A DNA stretch of 64,000 bases, taken from assembly GCA_963771435.1 (NCBI GenBank), contig CAVYTF010000028.1, positions 1-64,000 of the forward strand. The letters are read 5' to 3'. The notes beneath the pieces were generated by a model. It saw only the letters and a program-made list of their open reading frames with translations, did no database searches and was not told the origin of the DNA. Position numbers and translations under genes: made by a program. The DNA is from CAVYTF01 sp963771435 (GTDB lineage: Bacteria; Bacteroidota; Bacteroidia; Chitinophagales; Chitinophagaceae). Below are positions 27,347 through 37,000 of the stretch, one piece after another. How positions within the stretch are numbered: position 1 is the stretch's first letter; every line of letters begins with the position of its first letter.

Positions 27347-28479
27347 CTAAAGTATAAGCCTCTGAAAAGTAAACCCAGGCTCACGCATCTCTATTTCATT
27401 CTTGGCTGATTCGAGCTGCGCTTCTGTTGCATAGACAAACATTTGTTGTTCATAATCGTTAATAGCAGCTTCTATGGTTTCAAATTTACCGTTGGTAAGG
27501 TTATCGGATAAAATGGATGCATCCACCAACCCTATATTTACACCCTGGCCTGCAAAGGGCGGCATCAGGTGGGCGGCATCTCCAATAAGCGTTATAGGCA
27601 AAGGGCGATTTTGTTTCCAGTGGCCTATCTAAAGGAAGCTTTCTTGTCGGCAATCCAACAAAAAAAGATGTTGCGCGGAATAATTGTTGGTATCGTCTCA
27701 TCCCAACCTGAGAACCTGTTTGAAAGAAATGCCATAACGCTGTGCACATCCTGAAAGTCTAATCCATTGTCATTAACCCATTCTTCAGGCGTTCTAAAAA
27801 TTACGCCATAGGTTAGTGCGCCTTTGTTGTAAGGGTTTGCCACTAATAAATTGCCTTCGTGCGCCGCCATCAACCTGTTACCATCGCATAATTGATAAAA
27901 TTCCGTGCAATTTATTTCTGGTTCAGGCACATCTGCCTGTATAATAAAATTGCCGGTATCTTCCACTTCAGCATCCGTCACATACTTTCTCACTTTGGAC
28001 ATTCCCCCATTGGCTACAATAACAACATCTGCGGCCGCATCTTTTTCATTTTCAAAATGCAGCAGCCATTTTCCGTCATGTTCGTCAAGCCCTGTAAATT
28101 TTCTGTCCCAAACAACTGTATCGCTTGTTAAGCTGTTAAGCAATATGGTTCTCAGGTCGTTCCTGTTTATCTCCGGGTTGTCAAATTGATTTTCAGGTGT
28201 AGGTTTCCTGATCAGCAACACGTTGCCTTGTTCGTCAGCAAAGCTTATTCCCATCGGCAGCGCCGTAGCATAATAGTTTTCCAGCAACCCTGCTTTTTTC
28301 ATTGCTTCCTGCCCCGAACTTTTGTGCAGGTCAAGCGTGCCGCCCCAAATTCTTGCTTCGGGGTCTTTATCCCTTTCGTAAACAGCTACATCTACACCTT
28401 TTTGCTGTAACAATTTTGCCATGGTGAGGCCAACAGGCCCTGCGCCAATGATGGCTACTTTTTTATTCTTCAGTAACAT
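27347..28479 (-). pseudogene. Tet(X)-like FAD-dependent monooxygenase, two frameshifts
   Basis: Group A flavoprotein hydroxylase. The N-terminal IIGAGPVGLTMAKLLQQKGVD (10-30) is the FAD motif, and RIWGGTLDLHKSSGQEAM and DNPEINRNDLRTILLNSL follow closely the Tet(X) sequence known to me from Bacteroides. The C-terminal piece has the second FAD motif LIGDAAHLMPPFAGQGVN. The reading frame changes near 27677 and again near 27606; between them SFFVGLPTRKLPLDRPLETK links the two parts. Start M at 28479 matches the Tet(X) N-terminus. If intact it could oxidise tetracyclines, but chromosomal relatives may have other substrates. Confidence 0.8.
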
Positions 28480-28597
28480 GTTTTTGCGTTTAATTACGCG
28501 CAAAGTTAGGTATGCTCCTGCGTTGGTCTTGTATAAACGCGACAAAACGATTTCCTCAGGGTTTGCAACAAGCAGTAAGCAGATTGTGAGGGTTGTT

Positions 28598-28864
28598 TAG
28601 GTTTTGATTGAGTACCTAAGGATATTCAATCTTTTCCTTTAGGTTTTGATTGAGTACCTAAGGATATTCAATCTTTTCCTTTAGGTTTTGATTGAAAACC
28701 TAAGGATATTCAATCTTTTCCTTTAGGTTTTGATTGAAAACCTAAGGGTATTCAATCTTTTTCTTTAGGTTTTGATTGAAAACATAAGGGTATTCAATCT
28801 TTTCCTTTAGGTTTTGATTGAAAACATACGGGTATTCAATCTTTTCCTTTAGGTTTTGATTGAA
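28598..28864. repeat. 42-bp tandem array, six full units and a part
   Basis: Unit starts fall at 28598, 28640, 28682, 28724, 28766, 28808 and 28850, exactly 42 apart. Each unit begins TAGGTTTTGATTGA and contains GATTGA and TCAATC half-sites about 14 bases apart plus a TAGGT/ACCTA pair in the early units, so every unit can fold into a hairpin. The units differ at a few positions. The rest of the 610-base spacer (28480-29088) holds no recognised gene. Confidence 0.9.
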
Positions 28865-29149
28865 TTACGTCTTCATTGCTCTTATTCACCAATGAATGAA
28901 TAAGAATGCCTTGGGAAGAAAAGGGAAGAGCGGCTAAATTTGTAAGGATAAAAAGTTGTAAGATTGCAGTTGCGAAATAGAAATAAAGTAGCGGATATTT
29001 TTAAGTTGGTTTGTTGGTAATGGGTTAAAAAATAGACGCGCATTTTTAAAATGAAACGTGCGGCAATACGATTATCGGTAGCAATAGTATGATAGACACT
29101 CTAATTATTCAAAAAAGCGACAGAAGAACTATCAGCAAAAGCTTGTGGT

Positions 29150-29737
29150 GTGACAGGACAATTTTTGGAAATTCACGAAGTTGTTTATGAAAATGGCAAA
29201 CCAAAAGTTGCAAGGGTTGACACAGAAAAAGAAGATGGCAAAGCGATTGTTTATTTTCCAGTTAAAGACGAAAAATTTTATTTAGCTGTTTATCTTGACA
29301 CAACACCTCAAATTTCAGTTAGACATGTTGGGACAGAGTATTATAATAGCGTTTATTTAGGTGTTTCTTCAAAAACTTTTAGTATGCAAGAACTATCTGA
29401 AATGACAAAATTGAAAGTTACACAAGGACATAGTAAAGGAGATAAAAGAGGAGGTACTTATTGGAAATATAGCAAAGTTTGTTTTGAGCCAAACCCCGAA
29501 CCAGATGAATTTGAGGACAAGCTAAAAAAGCTTCTTGACATTTTGGAAAAAGATAAAGATGGCGTTAAACAACTTGCAGACAAAGCAGACGCATGGATAC
29601 AAGTTGCCCAAGAATTTCACATTGGAAATACAATGATTGGAGGTTCATTAATTGACAAGGAAATTATTAAACGAATAGCCAAATTAAATCTTTCTATTGA
29701 TTTCGACTTATCTGTTGGAGGGAATTTATACAAGTAA
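29150..29737 (+). CDS. Hypothetical protein, possibly DUF4279-like
   Basis: A 195-residue protein opening at GTG 29150. Conserved-looking blocks are VYFPVKDEKFYLAVYLDT and PEPDEFEDKLKKLLDILE, and the end is LNLSIDFDLSVGG. I recall similar proteins in Bacteroidota carrying a DUF4279-type domain; the function is unknown. The same frame upstream encodes FKKATEELSAKACGV before an in-frame TAA at 29102. The true start may be ATG 29089 (MIDTL) with a one-base indel near 29106, so the N-terminus is doubtful. Confidence 0.6.
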   Translation: MTGQFLEIHEVVYENGKPKVARVDTEKEDGKAIVYFPVKDEKFYLAVYLDTTPQISVRHVGTEYYNSVYLGVSSKTFSMQELSEMTKLKVTQGHSKGDKRGGTYWKYSKVCFEPNPEPDEFEDKLKKLLDILEKDKDGVKQLADKADAWIQVAQEFHIGNTMIGGSLIDKEIIKRIAKLNLSIDFDLSVGGNLYK

Positions 29738-29915
29738 AAACTACTGTTACCAACATTGCATTGGCGTTATGTCGGCGGACAGATTATAAACTTCAGCTTC
29801 AGTTATCTATCACCCGCTGTTCGGGATTTGCAATCTCGAACTATCACAATCCATAGCCAAAATGAATACTATTTTGAAAATTTATTATTTTGTGGAAAAT
29901 TAAAATCTAATGCAA

Positions 29916-30479
29916 ATGAGAAATCTAGTCTTCGCAATCAACATGAGCTTAGATGGCTGCTGCGACCATACCAAATTCTATCCCGATGAAGACACGATGG
30001 AGTATTTTACGCAGCTCACGCGGGATGCTGACACATTCCTTTACGGGCGTAAAACTTATCAATTGATGGTTCCTTATTGGCCCGATGTGGCGAAAAACCC
30101 TGTCCGGGCGATAGAAAAGCAGATATCGAATTTGCCCAGGCATTTGACGCCGTTGAGAAAATTGTTGTTTTCTCACAATCATTAGACAGCGCTGAAGGAG
30201 AAAAAACGAGAATTGTTCGTACGGGCCTTCAGGACGAAGTACTTAAATTGAAACAGGAAGCAAGGCAAAAATATTTTGACCGGTGGTGTAAACCTTGCTT
30301 CACAACTTGCAGAGCTTGGCCTGATTGATGAATATCATATTGTGGTTCACCCGATAATTGTAGGAGAAGGGAGACGGTTGTTTGAAGGTATCAACCTGCA
30401 GGAGAAATTACAATTAAAACTTGTTGAGTCGACGGTTTTTAAGTCGGGGGCTGTTGCGCTTCGGTACTTGAAACAATAA
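29916..30479 (+). pseudogene. DHFR/RibD C-terminal-domain protein, two frameshifts
   Basis: Three frames form one protein of about 187 residues. These are MRNLVFAINMSLDGCCDHTK with YGRKTYQLMVPYWPDV, then DIEFAQAFDAVEKIVVFSQS up to KLKQEA, then ILTGGVNLASQLAELGLIDE and VHPIIVGEGRRLFEGI to the stop at 30479. The SLDG start, GRKTY and GGxxLAxxL motifs mark the RibD_C/YyaP type of dihydrofolate reductase-like proteins. The breaks are near 30122 and 30263. Its physiological substrate is unknown. Confidence 0.75.
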
Positions 30480-30529
30480 GAGAGATCTGTGGCAGCTATA
30501 TTTCTAACTTCATCACAAAGAGATAATCG

Positions 30530-30739
30530 CTAATAATTCAGCTCCTGGCACTTAAAACCCGCCATAAGCAACAACGACTCCACCCAGCCAGGATTAAGTT
30601 CGGTAGATTCAATACGTAATACTTTATCACGGTCTTCAGGTCTAAATTCCATTGGCGGGCCGTTGGAAAAGAAGTGAACAGGAGCGCGACCATGCTCACC
30701 CAATGTATTGCAGGAAAAATCAGCTTTTTTAAATCCCAT
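30530..30739 (-). CDS. Possible small or truncated protein adjoining a repeat array
   Basis: A 69-residue frame whose C-terminal half (RPEDRDKVLRIESTELNPGW then VESLLLMAGFKCQEL) looks protein-like rather than random. I do not recognise the family. The ATG lies inside the first unit of the 21-bp array, so it is either a gene whose start has been overrun by the repeats or the 3' remnant of a longer gene. Confidence 0.3.
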   Translation of the reverse strand: MGFKKADFSCNTLGEHGRAPVHFFSNGPPMEFRPEDRDKVLRIESTELNPGWVESLLLMAGFKCQELNY

Positions 30740-30940
30740 GGAATTAAACCCAAATCCATGGAATTAAACCCAAATTCCATGAAATAAGACCCAAATCCCA
30801 TGAAATAAGACCCAAATTCCATGGAATAAGACCCAAATTCCATGGAATAAAACTCAAATCCCATGGGATAAAACCTAAATCCTATGGGATTAAACCCGAA
30901 TCCCATGGGATAAAACTCAAATCCTATGGGATCCGGCATT
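30731..30940. repeat. 21-bp tandem array, ten units, CCATGG-centred
   Basis: Units such as AAATCCCATGGGATAAAACCT repeat with 21-base phase (one unit is 20). Many are centred on a short palindrome, ATCCCATGGGAT or variants. The minus strand is open through it and would encode a heptad-like peptide, which I take to be a by-product of the period being a multiple of three. It lies just past the 3' end of the glucan synthase gene. Confidence 0.85.
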
Positions 30941-31033
30941 GCAACCTACCATTTACAATAGAATTTCTTTCTCACCAGAACTAGTCATTTAAGGTCATTC
31001 TTTATAATTCGGGCATGCCCTGCATTTCGCTCT

Positions 31034-34000
31034 TTATTTTTTCATAAAAGGTATTTTTACGGTAACATTATGCTGCTGTTTATCATTGCTCAATATTATT
31101 TTTCCACTCGGTTGTTCCACATCGTCTATAGCATATTGTCGTAAATTATTTTCTGACCGTTCAACAGTGATGTTATAAAGGGTTTCATAATAAGTATAAC
31201 GGACAGTTATACTATCCCATTCTTCTGGCATACAAGGCTGAAAATATAATTCGTTGCCTTCTCTTTTCAAACCAATAAAATGTTCGAGTATTAATTGATA
31301 CATCCAGCCGGCAGACCCTGTGTACCATGTCCAGCCGCCACGGCCGATAAGCGGAGAAACGCCATACACATCTGCTGCTGTTACATAAGGTTCTGTTTTA
31401 TAAACAGCGATATTTTCAGGGGTTTTTCCATGATTTACGGGGTTGATCATTTGCAACAATTCCCATGTGCGGGACGCATCACCGAGTTTGGCAAAAGCCA
31501 TAACAGACCAAATTGCTGCATGGGTATATTGCCCTCCATTTTCGCGAACGCCGGGCAAATAGCCTTTGATATAACCGGGGTCAATTTCTGCCTTGTCAAA
31601 AGGCGGGTCTAAAAGCTGTATTATATTATCCTTCCTGCGCACTAAATGTTTATTCAGGCTTTCCATTGCCTGCGCTGTGCGGCTTTCTTCCCCTGCTTCG
31701 GAAAGGACAGCCCAGCTTTGAGAAATGGAATCAATGCTGCATTCTGCATTGCGCGATGAACCAAGCGGAGTGCCATCATCAAAAAATGCACGCAAATACC
31801 ATTTACCATCCCATGCATTTTTTTGAATGTTATTTTTTAATTCCCCTGCCTGTTCTTTACATTCTTTTTTGAAATCATCATCGTTTTGTAAAGCGGCGAT
31901 GTCGGCGAATTGTATAAGCACCTCATACAGAAAAAAAGCAAGCCAGACACTTTCGCCTTTGCCATTTTTTCCTACCATGTTCATCCCGTCATTCCAGTCT
32001 CCAGAGCCTATTAATGGCAAGCCATGGATGCCAAAACGCAAGGCATGAGTTATGGAGCGTTTGCAATGGTCATACAAATTTGTTTTCTGGTCTGAGATGT
32101 TTGGCAAATCGTAATAAGATTCTTCATTTGCATTTAAAGGGCGCCCTTCCAGAAAAGAAATATTTTCAGTTAAAACAGAATTATCTCCTGTAATTCTTAT
32201 GTAATGAGCTACTACAAAAGGCAGCCACAAAAAATCATCGGAACAATGTGTGCGCACTCCTCTTCCAACTGGGGGATGCCACCAATGCTGGGCATCACCT
32301 TCCTTAAACTGTCTTGAAGCAGCAAGCAAAACCTGGGACCGGGTTAATTGCGGCGCTGCATGAACAAGCGACATTACATCCTGTAATTGATCGCGGAAAC
32401 CAAAAGCCCCGCCGGATTGATAAAAGCCACTTCTTCCCCATAACCTGCATGATATCACCTGGTATAATAACCAACCATTTGATAGAAAATTTAGTGATTC
32501 ATCAGGAGTTTGAACCTGAACAATATTCAAGGTTTGGTTCCAGAGATCATTTACTTTTTTTAATGAATCCAATGCTGCATTCCTGCCGCGGAAACGTTTA
32601 ACAAGGGTTATTGTCTCCTCCGGGGTTTTTCCCGCACCCATGCGGAAGATAATTTCGCGTTCTTTCCCTTCTTCAAGATCAAAAGAAATACGAATGGCTG
32701 TGCATATATCTAAGCCAGCACCAGTTTTGCCTGAAAGAGAAGAGCGGCGCATCGCATCCGGGTTTTGTATTGTTCCATTTCTACCGATAAACTCGAAACG
32801 GTCTGTTGTAAATGATCTATCAACCAGATCATCTACATCAAAAAATGCAACACGGTTTAAAAATTCAGTGTTATAAGGATTTCTTATAAATAAAGTACCT
32901 GTTTCGTTATTCATTTCGGAAACCAAATGCATTACCGATTTGGGACGAAGTTCGCCAAGCACCCATTCCATATAACCAGTTACCGAAAGCCTTTGTGGTT
33001 TGCCTGATCGATTAATTATTTTTATGACAATAAATTTTACAGCAGCTTCAGTGTCCAAGTAAATATTTGTATCAGAAAGAATCCCATTTTCACTGTGTTT
33101 AAATGTGGAATATCCAAAGCCATGTTTTGTATGATATGATGTTCTTCCGCAAGCGGGATAAGGCATGGGCGACCAGAAATATCCTGTCTTTTCATCGCGT
33201 ATGTAAAATGCTTCGCCACTTCCATCACTTACTGAGTCATTATTCCAGGGAGTAAGCCTGAATTCATGTGCATTTTCGGTCCAAGTGTATGCTGAACCAT
33301 TTTCTGAGATCACTGTTCCAAAATTTGGATTTGCGATCACATTTACCCATGGCGCGGGTGTACGTTTGCTTTTTGAAGTTGTAATTAAATATTCTTTTCC
33401 GTCTTTTGAAAAACCTCCATAGCCATTAAAAAAAGCTTTTTCATCTTCGGGCATAGGCACTTCGGGAGAAATAATTTGTTGTGTGACCGGGAGATAAGGG
33501 ATAATAATTTTTGCTGCTGGTTTTTTATTCATTTGTTCCACTAAAGTGCCACGGCTATCTGAAAGATCAATACGGGCTATTGTCTGCATTAATACGCGGT
33601 CTTCTGGTGATATCTGATCAGCAGCTTTTACAAAAATGCCTCCCTGTCTTTCTGAATTACTGACGCTTATTCCTGCAGCAATTAATCCATTTATCTGATC
33701 CTGTAAAACCTGCCTGTAACCGCTTTGATCTTCATTCCATATAATTAGGTCTACAAGCAGCCCTTTTAAATGCCAGTAAGCCCTGGCTTGGATCAACTGT
33801 TTTACAAGCGTAAGGTTTTCGGGGTCGGCTATTTCTACTAAAATGATCGGCAGGTCTCCCGAAATAGAATAACTCCATAAAGCGGACTGCCCCCGATGAT
33901 TTTTTATAAGTATACTAGGGTTAGCACGAAGCGAAGGATCAGCGTAAATAACAGAACTGGCAAGCTTTCCATATAACTGGGCATCAGCTTCTGTTGCATT

Positions 34001-37000
34001 TATCTGCCTTAATATAACCTGGCTATGTGTCCATGATAATTCAAATGCACGGTCACGCATGTGCAGATCCTGGTATTTATCAACCAGGTTTTGACAAATA
34101 TTTCTTTCACCTGACGCGCCGGTGATCATATCAATTATCACTGTTTCTTCAGATGAAAGGGTAATATTATATTGTATTGAAACTATGGGATCCAGCACTG
34201 CGCCCTGCGAGCCTGAAAGCCCCCCTTCATTATCCATTGCTTTGGGATGGATAATAGTATTTCCACGCCCAATAAATTTCTCGCGATCTGTTTCATAAGA
34301 CACTTTTGTTTCCTGCCTGCTGTTTATTTTCATCATGTGAAGCATCCATGGAGGTTGTTCATCATTTGAGCGGGAACGTCTTGTACAAAGTATCGCATCC
34401 TGGTTAAAAAGAATTTCCGTTTGAACAAACAGATTGCTAAATGCAGGATGTGTATTGTCTGCAGCAGCATGTGCAAGCACTACTTCGCCGTAACTTGTTA
34501 TTTCAATTTTCTTCTTTGTTCTTGACCGATTAGTTAAATGTATGCGCCTGATCTCTACATCATCTTCAGGGGAAACAATTATTTCTGTATAAGTATCTAT
34601 ATCGTTATCAGTCCTGCGAAACTCTGCACGCCCCTGTGAAAAAACAGCCTCATAATTTTTTGGCTCTTTTAAGGTTGGCTGATAAGATGTTGACCAAAAT
34701 TCTTTTTTCTCAATATCCCGTATATAACAAAACGTGCCCCAGTTGTCACAGATAGCATCTTCCCGCCAACGTGTAACAGCAAGATCTTTCCAATTGCTAT
34801 AACCGCCGCCTGCATTAGTTATCATTACATGATATTTGCCATTTGATAAAAGTTGCACTTCGGGAGTAGGGGTATGAGGGGTTTTAATAACACGCATTTC
34901 ATTTTCAACAGAGGCTATTGTAATGTCTGCAATTTCTTTTGCAGAAGAAAAATAACCTGAAGATCTTGGAATTTGTTCCTGCAGCAGTAATAAAGTAGCC
35001 TGAAACTGTGGCTCTGCCTCAAATCTTTTTTGCATAGGCTGAGCAAGCAAAAGATGTGCAAGAGAAAGCAAAGACATGCCCTGATGATGGGCCATAAAGG
35101 TTTGTATCAACACATATGATTGACCACGCGGCAGACGCGAAGGTGTATAATCGATTGACTCATAAAAACCATACTTACCTTCAAAACCATCTTCATATAA
35201 TCTTTCCAAATTCACGCATGCGGCATGTGGGTCCACCATCAAAGCCATCACTGTTGCATAAGGAGCTATGACCAGATCTTCTCCTAGCCCTCGTTTAAAA
35301 CCAAGACCAGGTACGCCAAAGGCACGGTATTGATAAGTAAGGTTGGCATCCACTACATTATAGCATGATTCTGAAATGCCCCAGGAAACATTTTTTTGTC
35401 TGCCATATTCTATCTGGCGTTTTACAGATCCCCGGCAAGTTTGGTCAAGCAGTGTATTTTCGTATTCCGGCATGACAAGATTGGGCATTAAATATTCAAA
35501 CATGGAGCCACTCCAGGAAAGCAGAACTGGTGTGCCGGTTGCATTAGTAAGCCTGCGCCCAAGCGCAAACCAGTTTTCCTGAGGGATTTTCCCCTGGGCA
35601 ATGCCAACAAATGAGGCAAGCCTTGCTTCAGAGGCAAGCAGATCATAAAAACCGGCATCCCTGCGGTGCTCATCCACATTAAACCCTATAGCAAGTAAAT
35701 GTTGTGATTTGTCATACAGAAAATCATATTCCATGTCTGCACAACCCACACATTTTAATGCAAGTTGTTCTATCAGTATAATTCGCTCTGCTGCATAAGC
35801 CGAAACTTTAGTAAGAGATAATTTAAGATTATCAAGCCATTTATTTTCTTCCTGATCAAGTTCTGCAAAATTGGTATCCAAAAGTTCTTCATATGAACTG
35901 TGCTCCCATGCTTTCAATTCTTCCAGCGTGGGAACTGTTTTCACGTACCTTAGTGCAGAGAATTTTTGCGGAATAGGTGATGACAACCAAGGTGCAAAAG
36001 ATAATATTTCATCAGATAAAGCTTTAAAAGTATTTTCAAGTTGCTTTATCCACCATTGGGTTTCATTGTCTATCCTGATATCAATATTGCTTATGGTTGA
36101 TGAATAACGTATTGCAAATTTGTCAACGTGATTTTTTATATATTCCAAACTAATTTCCTCGGGATGTTCCAATGATTCAAGATCCTGTTGAAATTCTTTA
36201 AAAGCAATAGAACCTGCTATCTTTAATTTTTCTGCTACGATTTTTATTACATCCTGCAGGCCATCAAATATATTTTTATTAATGATTTTTTTATTGCATA
36301 ATTCAAGCAAAGACTGGCGCAGGGTAAGCAAATGCCCTGCAAGGTTTCCGCTATCCACCGTAGATATATATCTTGGATTCAAAATGCTCAAATTCTGCGT
36401 ATCATACCAATTGTAAAAATGGCCGCAATACCTCTCAAGTTTCTCAAGCGTATTTAAAGTATTGGCGGTTCTTTCTAACATGCGGGTGGTACTGATATAC
36501 CCAAAGTCATGCGCTGCAACAGTTGCAAGCAGAGATAACCCAATATTTGTAGGGGATGTGCGGTGAGCAACAACAGGGATCGGATGTTGTTGAAAATTGT
36601 CAGGTGGAAGCCAGTTATTATCTGCCGTTACAAAATTTTCAAAGAACGCCCATGTCTTTGCTGATATCTTCCGGAGAAATAAAATTTGCTTTTCGCTCAG
36701 TTTTGTTTTATCGGGGGAAAGCGGCCTGCTGAGCCACCAAACAATTGCCGGAGAAAGCCCCCATGCTATTAAAAAAGGCTCAGCGATCAATAAAGTGATG
36801 GGGGCGTCAAAAACAATATAAATAAGCCCCGCAATTGATACAAATGGTGCAAACCACATATTAGCATAAGTAGCAAATAAATTGGTCCTGTAGTTATTCT
36901 GCACAAAACCCGAAGGGTTCCATTCCAGCAAGTTTTTCCGGCTTATGTATATGCGCCATATAGTCCTGCATATTGCATCAATACTTATAAACGCCTCATA

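Noticed and set aside
28598..28864. 42-bp array considered as a CRISPR array
   Set aside because: Repeat and spacer cannot be separated: the whole 42-base unit is repeated with small changes, there are no unique spacers and no cas genes.
30538..30939. 133-residue frame of PMGFEFY-type heptads
   Set aside because: It is a translation of the 21-bp CCATGG array; open only because 21 is a multiple of three.
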